A stretch of DNA of 64,000 nt. Source: Pollenia angustigena (lineage: Eukaryota > Arthropoda > Insecta > Diptera > Polleniidae). The notes below the pieces were generated by a model. The model searched no databases. It was not told the origin of the DNA and saw nothing but the letters and a program-made list of their open reading frames with translations. Positions 10,413 through 22,400 of this stretch are shown one piece after another. Each line of letters starts with the position of its first letter. Position 1 is the stretch's first letter. Location of the stretch: positions 316,354,709 to 316,418,708 of the forward strand of contig OV884056.1 of NCBI GenBank assembly GCA_930367215.1, in the 5' to 3' direction. Both the position numbers and the translations under genes were made by a program.

Positions 10413-13400
10413 AAGACCACCATCTCTTCTTTAATCGCAAGGGATATTTAATTTATTAGGAAAACAGACCCTGCATAATTCTCTGACTAGTAATGGATTT
10501 TTTACAAGCTCTTCCACTAGCTTCTCGAACTGGCACGTAGTTGTTATTTGAATTTTTTCAATTATATCCACAAAAAATATATCAAAACACAACACAAATG
10601 AAGAAAAATATCAAAACCGCCGTAGAAATCAAAATTGCAGCCAACCATAACGTAAATTATCAAAAAGTAATTTCAATTTTTGAGATAAACCCACTTTTTT
10701 TATTGATGATGTGTTTTGTTAAAGCTTTGATATTGTTACAAGTAAAACTGTTGCTATAAGTCTTATACGTTTAACAGTTTTATTTGGTTTAATATCTTTA
10801 GTTTTTCTAAAATCTTTATGGATGAAGTTTCCTGATGATCTGGCCTAAGCAACCAGTGAAATGCATAGGAATAGCTTATCCCATCAACAATAAATTTCAA
10901 GTGTTCTTATCAAGAATAAAAACTGGGAATTAAGCACGAATAACAAAATCTTTCATAACGTAAATTTTTTAAAACACGACAAAAAGCAGCATAAGACAAC
11001 ACTAAAAATGCCGACGACAAAATCAAGGGCAATTTAAGGCAACAGCAACGCCAATTTTTCTTAGAAAATACCAAACATATGTTAACAGTCATCGAAATAT
11101 GGCAATATTGCCAACGGGAATACGAAATTGAAACAAAACATAAAAAACGGCGTTGTCAACTGTTGACGACGCCAAATAGAATAAGGGTGAATTTTTTTAC
11201 TATCGACCATCTGCGACACAAAAAGACAGCTAAGTGCCAGCACAAAGTGACAGTAAAATTTTCCAAAGTTTAAGAACCAGTCTTCCGAGTATAGGATCAA
11301 TGTGGATAGTTTTATAACCAGTCTGCAGTGTATAGTACTGCCAATTTTGGGGTAAATTGTCACGAAAAAACCTCAGGGTTGCTAATCGTATCATCGGATA
11401 ACGGCTGGTTCGGTTTCGGTATTTTTTCTGTTTATTGTTTGAAATATTCCGAAGATGGTTTTATGGAACGAACATTTTGAAAATTTTCAAGGTGGGAAGC
11501 CTTTTTTCAAAGATTTTTGAAAAGCTAAAAGTATACAAATAAAGCTGTAAAGCGAATAAGAATTATAAACACTCGAAATTCTAAAGTTTCCTGAAGATCT
11601 GGTCTAAGCAACCAGTGAAATGCGCAAAGAAACTATTTCAAGGCGAATTCATCACAGGTAATCTCGGAACTACAACAAGTACAACTCGTACAAAAACCAC
11701 AAGCAATTTGATTTTGTAAAATCATGTCAATGTCAAAAACAGAAATAAAACAAAACAGAAACAAAGATAATAAAAGAGAATAAACAAAATTTTGACATCC
11801 AACAGTGATTTTAGCTAATATCATTAAGACCACCTGTAATAAATTCGCCTTGAACTATTTCATTATATTTATTAAAAATAAAAATTAGGAACTGAGCACG
11901 TCATAGAGAAATAACAAATAACTTTGATAAAAGTTTTGAAAATTGAAACAAATGACTTGGTTATTGATACATAGCATCTGCCTACGAATGGGCTGAATAG
12001 GAGAAATGGGCGTGGCACCATGCATACGAGGAAATATCTAGAGCCCGGTCACAGCACATTTTTCCAAATTTTCACCCATATTGTGGTTGGCGAATTTATA
12101 ATACGCCTGCCACTGTTTGGTAATAGACGAAAGAGAACGTGATCTTATATCCTGTATTCTATTGCCAAACAGTCGCATGCGTATTTTAAATTCGCCTATC
12201 ACGATAAGGGTGTCAAAGTGTTCAAACTTTGTACAAATAACTTGGATATTAATACACAAGATCTGTCTGTAAAACTGGGCTCACTTGGAAAAGCGGGTGT
12301 GACACCTCCTACACAAAGTCAATATAAGAACATTGTATCTGGAAGGTTAAAGTAAAAGTTTTCAAAGTTGGAACAATTACTTTGGTTATCAAAGCAAAAC
12401 ATCAGTCAAGAAGTGGGCTGGATTGGAAAAGCGGATGTGGCACATTTCACATAAATACAGTATAAATTTCTGTATATAAAGTTTTTAAACTAAGAACAAC
12501 TAGTTTGGTTCTGTACAATCTATACAAAACATCTGTTAAAAAGTGAAATGTGCTAGAGAAGTGGGAGTGGCACCTCCCATACAAAGACAATATAAATTAC
12601 AGAATATTTGGAGAACGTTTAAAGTGAAATTTTAAAACTTCTAGACAAGTTGTTTGGTTATAATAACATCTATCAAAAAGTGGGCTGGCCAACTTGGACT
12701 GACTGATTTTAAATGCTTATAATTTATTGGCATATTGTAGCCGTTGTGGTGCATCCCTCGGCAGTAATTCTTGGGCCAATTGAATTTTATATGGAAACAC
12801 CTTCAGATCAACTTTTAGAATACTTTGTAGCGATGTTCTGGAGATGTTCAATTGAGTAGCTTGTCGACGAGTAGACACAGTTGGATCCGTGTGAACACTT
12901 TCTCGTACAGCTTCTATAGCTTGTTAAGGACGAACAACATTTCTTCGTAGTTCATTACCCACTGAACCCAAATTCCCAAAACGGGTCATTAAGCTTCTTT
13001 GCACTGGGAGCCTTTGCAGTATTGAAATGCTGACGGTATTTTCTTTGCGTCAACCATTTTTACACGGTCTTCCACTGCGAATGATGAAATTACAAAATAT
13101 TATAAAATTCTGGGGTCTAATTACCGCATAAGATATCGAGCAAAATTTATCGAAATTTTTTATTTTGGTAGTATGACTTTCGATATCGAATGAAAGTATA
13201 GTAATTTGAGATGACAGCATTCGATATCGAGTAACCAAAGACATTATATCCCTCGAGTTTTCATTCGCTACGTCTGTGTCTATTGTATGCAGAAAAATAC
13301 GATAGTTTACTCGATACGATAGCTTACACGATATCGAATGCGGTAATTAGGCCCCAGTATTATCTGCAAAAAAAAAAAAATTAATAAAAAATTACAAAAA

Positions 13401-16400
13401 TTATAAGCATTTCAAATCAGTCGGTCAAAGTTGGCCCTTCCTGTACAATGATAAAATGAATATCTGTGTAATTGGAGAACAGTTACAACAAAAGTTTCCC
13501 AATTTGGAACAAATAATTTCGTTATCTATATGTCGAAGATGTCAAAAAACTTAAATTAAGTGCGAACATGCGCCTCGGGTTCCATAACGACCAATCTGGA
13601 AAATTATTTTCAAAACAATTAATTGACATTTAATAAGTTAATAATAGAATCCACCGAATTGGACGTCATCAATTCGCCAGCAATTTCACTTTAAATCTTA
13701 AAATTCAATTCGTTGACATCGTTTAATTTATATACTGCTTATTTCACGATGTCACTCGTGTTGTTAAGAAGAAGTTTTATTAAGTAAAAAAAGTAAAAGT
13801 AAAAAAAAGGATGATGAAATACATTTTATAAAAAAAGGCGGTTGTTACAGAGTTGTATATAAAGTGAACAATAGTAATAAAAATAAAGTGATGTCACTAA
13901 AAAGTTACATGTTCATATTTATGGTGCTTTTAAAGTGCAATTATATAAATATATTATCAACACCCCTTCTCAATATTATAAATATTGTTTAAAAATAGAT
14001 TTATATAAACTCAAAAGTATTATTAGAAAATAAATAAGGCTATTAACATAAACCAATTAACTCTCGAAATTTACATATTTTAATCTTCTGTAAGGGCTTA
14101 GTTAGAATGTCAGCCAACATAGAATCTGTGGGGCAATAATCATATAAGACATCCTTCGATTTCCATAAGTCGCGAACAAAATAGTACTTTACATCAATAT
14201 GCTTACTTCTAGGGCATATCTTTTCATCTTGAAGTATTTTTAGGCAGCTCTGGTTGTCTTCAAAAATTATTGGATTTAGTATATCAATTTCAAATTCTTT
14301 CATTAGCTGAACAATCCATAAAAGTTCTTGAGATGCCTCCGCAAGAGCCACGAACTCAGCTTCGGTAGAAGATAAAGTAACATTCGCTTGCTTTCGGCTG
14401 GCATAACTAATAACAGCATCACCAAGCTTGAAAACGAAACCGCTTGTAGATTTGCGACCATTTACGTCACCTGCCCAGTCAGCATCAGCAAAGCCTTTTA
14501 ATTCTAAGTTAGACTTAGACCCAACGCATAATTTTAAATTTGCAGTTCCCTTAAGGTATTTAAGAACTCGTTTGACCTCTGTCCAATCATTTTCATTTGG
14601 GTTACTTGTTTTTCGAGATAAGATTGAAACGGCTACAGCAATATCCGGTCGAGTATTGTTCGAGACGTACAATAGTGATCCGATCGCTTTTCGGTATAAA
14701 TTGTTGTTTTCGAGTAGATTATTGGAATTTCCCTTTAAATATCCGGGATCCATTGGTATAGATGAAATCTTTGCATCTTGAAGATCGAATTCATTTACAA
14801 TTTTGTTGATGTAACTCTCTTGAGATAAATAAAATAAACCATCAGTGAAGCTTACTTCAATGCCTAAGTAAAGCCTTAAATCACCCAATTCTGTTATGTC
14901 AAAATGCAATTTGAGTATACGTACAACATCTTCGATCTCCTCATCGGTTTTAGAGGCTATAATAATGTCGTCCACATAAATTAAAATATATGTGATTGAA
15001 TCGACACCACCTTTCACATACAAACAAGGCTCAGCCTTTCCCCTTCTGAATCCCGAATTAATTAAGATCTGATTGATACGGAGATTCCAGCAACGAGCCG
15101 ACTGTTTAAGTCCATACAAACTATGGTTCAATTTACAAACTAAACTTTCCTTTCCAGGCATAACAAACCCTTCAGGTTGTTTTAGATATATATCAGAATT
15201 TAACTCACCATAAAGGAACGCCGTCTTAACATCAACGTGACGCACTTTCATTTTCTTGTGACTTGCAATGGCTAATAAACTTCTAAATGTAGTCTGCTTT
15301 ACAACCGGCGCAAAAATTTCGTCGTAGTTTTCACCGTATTTTTGGGAAAATCCCTTTGCGACCAATCTAGCTCTGTACTTTTTTTCATTATCAATTGTTT
15401 GTTTAGTTTTAAAGACCCATTTGCAGCCAATCAGTTTACCATCACGAGGTAGTTCCATTAAATTCCATGTTTTGTTATCTTGCAGTGCTTTCATCTCTTC
15501 CTTCATAGCATTCAGCCACTGTTCACTGTCCGATCTAGATAAAGCATAATCATAACTTACCGGATCATTTTTTACATAAACTTTGTATCCATACTTTTTC
15601 GGAGGAACGCCCTTGTTAGGTCTTGAAGAAGCTCTAGGAGCAACATCAATATCATCCGGTAACGTTTTCGAATCATGTGACGACAAAAACTCCTCATCAG
15701 ACTCAAACCCATGAAAATCGTCTGTACTTATTTCATCAACATTTTGGTCTAATACCTCTGGTGGTTGAGACGAAACAATTTTGGAATCAATATTTGAGAG
15801 TGAAGCACAGACATTGTCATCTTTAGGAACACTATCATCCACCAAAACATTATCATTTGCTTCCAAAAATTTTACATTACGGCTAATAATAATCTTATTG
15901 GTCTCACAATTTAGCAAACGAAAAGCTTTTGAGTCCTCTGCATAACCCACTAGATTGCATTTGACAGCTACAGCGTCCAACTTTTTGCGTTTTACCTTGT
16001 CCACATGGACGTAAGCAACAACACCAAAAACACGAACATGGCTCAAGTTTGGAGATTTTCCGAACCACAACTCAAATGGTGTTACACTTACAGCAGCTGA
16101 TAAAAGACGATTTTGTATGTAGTTAGCGTTGTTAACTGCTTCAGCCCAGAATTTTATATGCATATCCGCATCATACAGCATACACCTGGCCATCTCCATC
16201 AAGCTTCGATTCTTCCTTTCTGCAACCCCATTTTGTTCAGGAGTATAGGGGGCAGTGAGTTGATGTTTAACACCCTTGCTCTTAAAATAGTTTTGCATTT
16301 TTTTGTTCACAAATTCTCCACCGCGATCAGTTCTGAGAACTCTCATGCGCTTTCCAAATTGATTTTCCGATTGCTCAATAAATTCTTTTATTTTATCGAA

Positions 16401-19400
16401 TGCCAAATCCTTTGATGGAATAAAGAAAACGATACAGTAACGGCTATAATCATCAATCATCGTTAAAAAATAACGATTACCACTAGGGGTTTTGTTTTGC
16501 ATAGGGCCACATAAATCACAATGTACCAAGTCTAAAATTTCATTAGATTTGGATTCCGACGCCTTTGGAAATGGATTTCGTGTTAGCTTTGCTTTTAAAC
16601 ACACTTCACAATCAAACGTACAGCTACATTTCTTTATTTTTACACCCTGCACCAACTCCTTAGAAACAGTTGAATTGATAGCATGAATACCTCTGTGACC
16701 AAATCGACGATGCCAAACATGAACGCAATCACTTTTACAGTTGGATACCATATTCGCCTTATGATGATGATTTAATACAAACAAATTATTTTTTATTGAA
16801 GCCTTTGCATAAATATGACCATTTTTAGATATTGAGCAAACATTTGTATTAAAAAACACTTCAAAACCGTCAGCAGTCAACTTCCGAACAGATAACAAGC
16901 TTCCATCTAATTCAGGGATAAATAGCACATTTTGGACAAGAATTTCCTTGCCTTCACAAAACAATTTGCAATCACCCTTTCCGCTTGACTTCAACTCAGT
17001 ACCATCAGCCAAATAAATGATTTCATTTTGTTGTTTATTAACGTTTACGAAATATTTTACATCACAGCACATATGGCACGTTGCAGCTGAATCAATAAAC
17101 CAGTCGCCGTTTGATTTTCCTTTCATGACACCAAAGCAAACATTCCTATTGTCATTTTTCACAATATTGGCGCGGTTGTTATTTGACTTCTGTTGTTTTT
17201 GTTGTTGATTATGTACATTTTTGTTCGTGCATTCTCGTTTTAAATGACCTGGCTTGCCACACGAAAAACATTTAGGCACAAACTTTTTCTTGTATATTTT
17301 AAACGCAGCCTCACTTTCTTGCTCGCATCCAGATTTCCTTTTGAATTCTTGAAGTAATTTTTCCTTCACCAAATCAAGAGTGAGATCCGCTTCAGCACGC
17401 ATTTCCAATGATGAAATTAAAGAGTTATACTCTTCCGGCAATGTACCCAGCAAAAACGCAACAGCCTTATGTTCTTTCATATCCTCACCCAAATCACGTA
17501 AACGATCCACAAGTGATAAAAATTCACTGATATGGTCTTCCATGGTTTGACCACTAACCAACCTCTTCGATGACATTTGTCTTAGAAGACTCACTTTATT
17601 CGTCATATTAGACTTCTCGTGATGTTTTTTCAATGTGTCCCAAAATTCCTTTGCAGTTTTTAGTTGCTTGATGAGTACCTTTTGGGATTCCTCCACCGCA
17701 AGACCAATAGCAGCTCTTGCCTTACCATCACGTATCAACCATTTACCATCCTGCACCACAGGAACAGCATCAACTACCACATCCCACAATTCTCTTTCCA
17801 GCAGCAACAACTCAATGTTGAATTTCCAAACATGGTAATTGGAACTTGACAATTTAGGGAATTGTGCGTACGATGTATTCATTTTTTTTTTTTTTTCAAA
17901 TAATTTTATCAAAAAAAACTTTAATTAAAAAAAAACGATTTTAAATTAAACACGTGTGTAGGCCCATAACCTGTTGTTAAGAAGAAGTTTTATTAAGTAA
18001 AAAAAGTAAAAGTAAAAAAAGGATGATGAAATACATTTTATAAAAAAAGGCGGTTGTTACAGAGTTGTATATAAAGTGAACAATAGTAATAAAAATAAAG
18101 TGATGTCACTAAAAACTTACATGTTCATATTTATGGTGCTTTTAAAGTGCAATTATATAAATATATTATCAACAACTCGAACGCTTTCGTTCGCACAAAT
18201 AACATGTAAAACAAAGACAAACTCTCAAAATTGGTTTTTGTTTTACATGTTATTTGTGCGAACGAAAGCGTTCGAGTGACATCGAGTTTATCACAAAAAC
18301 AAAATTATTCAAATTTCAACATGAAAACTTCTGTCGGATCAATTTTAAAAAAGGTTGATATTTAGCATTATTACGGTTCTCGTTGTATTACTTTAATCTA
18401 CTACAAATTTCGACTTAAGTTGTTATCGACAACGTATCAAACAAAAAGTTTACTGAAATTTAAGAGTTGTTATTGTAAAAATGATTAGTACTTTTTAGAA
18501 TGAAATAGATAAAAGAAGAAAAATATTTTTATGAACTTTCACTACAGGGGCAAATTATGGAAGGTGATCGAATACTTTTTCGATTCGAAAGCAATTCAAT
18601 TTTTAATTCTTTCTGACCATACTGAACGCATCAAAATTTTGGGTTGTTGTAAAGCATTTATTTGAGTGTTCAAACATTGAAAAAATAATACCGATTCGTT
18701 CAGTATTAACTGAAATAAAATTGCTTTCGAATCGAAAAGGTATTCGATCACGACTGCCATGATTTGTCCCCTAGTTTCTTCTAAAAATTTGATCGATTTT
18801 AAATCCACTTCATTTCGATTTCTAGAACATGCCCGATGATTAATGCTCTTCGTGTTTTTTATCGTTATTTTTAATTTTGCTATTATGTTTTAAAGCAACA
18901 ATAAAAAAAGACATCATGTAACAAAATGTCAAAAGATTTTGGTAGCAGCTTTAAAAGAAAATTAAAAAAGTCGTGTTTGAAAAAATCATCATATAAATGC
19001 CGCCAAGATTAACTGCCTATTTCCGATGTGCGAAAGAATTCTTTCTTTTGTACAAATTCTAACAATTTTGTTTTTGTTTAAAATATAATTTTCGAAAGAA
19101 AGAAATCTTTCATTCATCGGAAATAGTCTATTAATTACATATTTGTTAAAAAAAAAGCCAAGTTGTTGCTAACGACTTTAACTTTTAAAACTAATTTTAA
19201 ATGCTTTTAATTTTAACAAAAGTTCTTTTAACTGCAGGTCAATTGCTAAGCGAAATTTTTAAAAATTCTTTCTTTTTCAAAAACACTAAATAATAAAATT
19301 ATTATACCGTAAAATTTTCAGACAATTGAAAAGTTACCGGATAAAGTCATTCTTCAAATCTTTTCGTATCTTTCACATCGAGAAATATGTCGTTTAGCCA

Positions 19401-22400
19401 GAGTTTGTCGTCGGTGGCGTCAGATTGCCTACGATACCCGTCTTTGGAAGAATGTATCGTTAAGACCCGAAGTTTCGGGTTTACATGTGGGATCCATGGA
19501 ATCTCTATTGTCTCTGATATCGGTACGTTTTGGTCCAACTCTACGCTATATAGAATTGCCAATTGAATTGATTACGCATACAGTGTTACATGAATTATCG
19601 GCCAAATGTCCCAATCTAACACACATGCTGTTGGATTTCTCAACTGGTTGGTATTTTAAATTTATTGAGTTATTAGAACGTAGTCATTAACCTTTTCATT
19701 TTACTTTTCAGCCATGCAGCTCCATGATTTTAGTGAAATGCAAGCCTTTCCCACTAAATTACGATACATGTGCATTTGCTTATCGGAGGTCATCTTTATG
19801 GAAGGGTTTATGCGTAAGATTTACAATTTCATTAATGGCCTTGAGGTTCTACATTTGATTGGCACCTATGAGAAATGCGAAGAGGAGGAAGAAGAAATTT
19901 ATGAAGTTATCAATGTTCACAAATTGAAATCTGCCACTCCAAATTTACGTGTCATCAATTTGTATGGGATAAATTTCATTGATGATTCTCACATCGATGC
20001 CTTCAGTTCCAATTGTATTCAATTGGAATGTTTGGCTGTTAATTTCTGCAATAAAGTCACTGGTTCGACTTTGAAAACTTTGATTCAACGATCAAAACGT
20101 TTGACTTGTTTGCTGATGAATGGCACCAGTCTGAAGTCGGAATTTGTTATGCAGGCTGATTGGGATAAGTGTGCTTTGCAAGAATTAGATATCACTGCCA
20201 CAGATTTGTCCACCGAATGTTTGGTGGACATGTTAACACGCATACCAAATTTGAAGTTTTTATCGGCTGGTCAAATAAATGGGTTCAATGACACAGTTCT
20301 GAAACAGTGGATGGAATCGGGCATGACCAGGTGGCTATAAAATGTTGGAAAAATTTTCTTTAATTTTATTATAATGATTAAACATGTTCTTTTAAAGATC
20401 ATTGATATCCTTGGATTTGGATTCGTCGGATAATATAACGGATGATGCTTTACAAAAGTTTTTAACACGTCAAGGTCAACAATTGTCGGCCTGCTGTCTT
20501 TCGGGTATGCCTCATATTACCGATCAATTGTGGATGAGCGTTTTGCCAGTTTTAACAAATGCCAAGTAAGTTTTTTTTTTGAATTGCAAGCAAGTTTTAA
20601 CTCATTTTAAATTAATTCTGTTTAAGAATCATTGTCATGGGTACTGCTGAAAAATTGGGTGTCAATATTCATGTTGATCAATTGATGGATACAATTGCTT
20701 CCAGTTGCGGCAATTTGGAACGATTGGAATTAAGGTAAGATCTGCACAAAACAAAAATGTGTATGCCTTTAAAATGTTTGTCACATAAAGATAAACATCT
20801 AAAAAAACATAGATTTTAACTTTGTTAAGACTGCTAATGACAAAATGTTTAACTTAAGCTGTGGACCCAGAGGAGTTGGAGACAGGTTAACACATTCTGT
20901 GCCCCTGTCCCAGGTTGCAAAACTGCAGGTGGAGATGGCAAGGTAGTAGGTTCATAGGCGAATTGGATATCTTGGGATGTTGGCTTGAGAATCTCATGGG
21001 ATTCGTAATGGGAATGACCTGGCCGTATAACAGGCGACTGGGTACGGGGTATATATATGGCAGTTTTCCTTTGATATGGTGGTTTATCTTTTTCATAAGA
21101 TTTTTTTCTTTCACTCTTTTTTTCTCTAAGTCAGTTTCTTATCACAGTGGTGAATGTGTGAAGTTGACTTCGCACCAGTATTCGACTTTCCACACGTAAT
21201 CCCTATTTTAATTAAACATTTGTTTGATTTTTGCATAAGGTTTGTTTATTAATTACATTCCTTTACAACTTCTTTTTTTTAATTTCGTAGGCTAAAATAC
21301 ATGCAACCGTATTCAAAACGAAAATTTGTGTACTCCGATTCTTATTCTGCTCATCGCGTGAGCAACGAAAATGTTAATTAAGCTTAATCACTATCTAGTC
21401 ATGAGTTTATTCAAAACACTTTTAAATCGCCCGATTAAGACACATTTTTACAACTCTGTTTTAGTTTAATTCAATTGACAGTAATAGAAAATCGACAGCA
21501 GTTAGTTAGGAGTTAAAAAGTCTTTTATGTATCATTCCCACTCTCGTAAAACTGCTCTGAGTGGAGAAGCAGCTCGCGCTTTTTGTCATTATTTCTTAAG
21601 GGCAAACAGGTCGGTTTTGTTTGTCTGCTTTTGTTACGTTTTGCGGTGTCACCCCGCATTGGTTAGTGTTCGGCGTCGTATAACTGTACCGAGTTACAGT
21701 TTTTGCGGTATCTGCATTAACTATATGCAATTGTTTTTAACCTCAATTTGAGGTTTTGTCTGTGACTGGTGGAGAACCAAATATAACTCAGACGTTTTAC
21801 TGGTGGAGTACCAAGGAAATAACTCAGAAGATTACTGGTGGATACCAATATACTCTGGAGCGGATTCTGGAAGCTCTCGCCTTCCTATACGAAGGTTTAG
21901 GTCGAACGAGGACTTTGCGGTTGAGGCTCCTAAAATTTGTGTGATACCCTGGCAATATAACTATAAATAGTTAGCCAAAAAAATTTAGTGTTAAGAAAGC
22001 AAAAAAAAAAAAAAAAAAGTATCATTCGATAACCATAGTTTATTTTAAAGTGTTTTGAATAAGAAATCCTTAATCAGGGGATATGCAGTAACTAAATTGT
22101 TGTTTTGAATACGTGTGATGATGTTTAAATCACAAATAGACTTTTCGATTTCTCTTATCTCAAATCTTAGGGAAAACTCGACGAAAAATATAGATGAGAT
22201 AGATTTGGGATAACTACGTATTTCAAATGTTAACAAACAGATTTCCTGTTTAAATTTCATTTCTTGCTCCACTTCCATTCAAGTTTCTTAATGGTGGCTT
22301 TGAGAAAACTGGCCTTTTGAGGATTCTAGCTGTAGTCTGAATGTGATGTTGCATCAAGTTCCTTAAGATAGTTTTCCAGGGATGCTGTTTTCTAAGACTG

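Larger units (their letters stand above)
9696..11189 (+). mobile_element. PIF/Harbinger element, degraded
   Basis: The inverted termini are CACCCTTATTCTATTTGGCG and CGCCAAATAGAATAAGGGTG, flanked by AAT on both sides (3-bp duplication, as expected for this superfamily). It contains transposase remains and an inserted repeat G. Confidence 0.8.
12688..13430 (-). mobile_element. Mariner-type deletion derivative inside the tandem array
   Basis: Terminal inverted repeats of about 35 bp start GGCCAACTTGGACTGACTG on the left, with the inverse AGTCGGTCAAAGTTGGCC on the right. It contains a partial transposase and, nested in that, the MITE at 13110-13357. Confidence 0.75.
11970..13560. repeat. Degenerate tandem repeat, 130-137 bp period
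   Basis: Units starting near 12274, 12411, 12541 and 12678 share AGTGGGCTGGATTGGAAAAG, GGTGTGGCACCTCC and GGAACAA-TTTGGTTAT blocks. The array resembles blocks inside repeat A (GTGGGCGTGGTACCTCCC). A mariner fragment is inserted in one unit (12688-13430). Confidence 0.7.
13759..18174 (-). mobile_element. Full-length Ty1/copia LTR retrotransposon in intron 1 of the F-box gene
   Basis: The two LTRs (13759-13962 and 17972-18174) start TGTTG and end CAACA. They differ by one base substitution and one A-tract length change. The 5-bp target duplication ACTCG flanks the element (13754-13758 and 18175-18179). On the - strand the order is 5' LTR, primer site, a single gag-pol frame of 1289 codons, a purine tract and the 3' LTR. 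No frame break is visible, so this is a recent and possibly competent insertion. It lies antisense to the host gene. Confidence 0.96.
13747..18284. repeat. 48-bp-arm palindrome split by the copia insertion
   Basis: The right arm (18237-18284) ends GCGTTCGAGTGACATCG. The left arm is 13747-13758 (CGATGTCACTCG) continued at 18180-18215 (AACGCTTTCGTTCGCACAAA). Removing copia and one ACTCG restores a near-perfect hairpin with a 21-base loop. Confidence 0.85.

Noticed and set aside
10237..10440. Protein frame with a long phenylalanine run
   Set aside because: It is the antisense translation of the 31-base A tract in the PIF fossil.
14428..17849. Several + strand open frames of 60-117 codons inside the copia element
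   Set aside because: They are antisense shadows of the intact - strand polyprotein, with no start context or domain.
20860..21200. Extra coding exon of the F-box gene in intron 5
   Set aside because: Frames on both strands lack matching splice sites in phase 2, and skipping it gives a continuous LRR protein. Its higher GC content suggests a repeat remnant.
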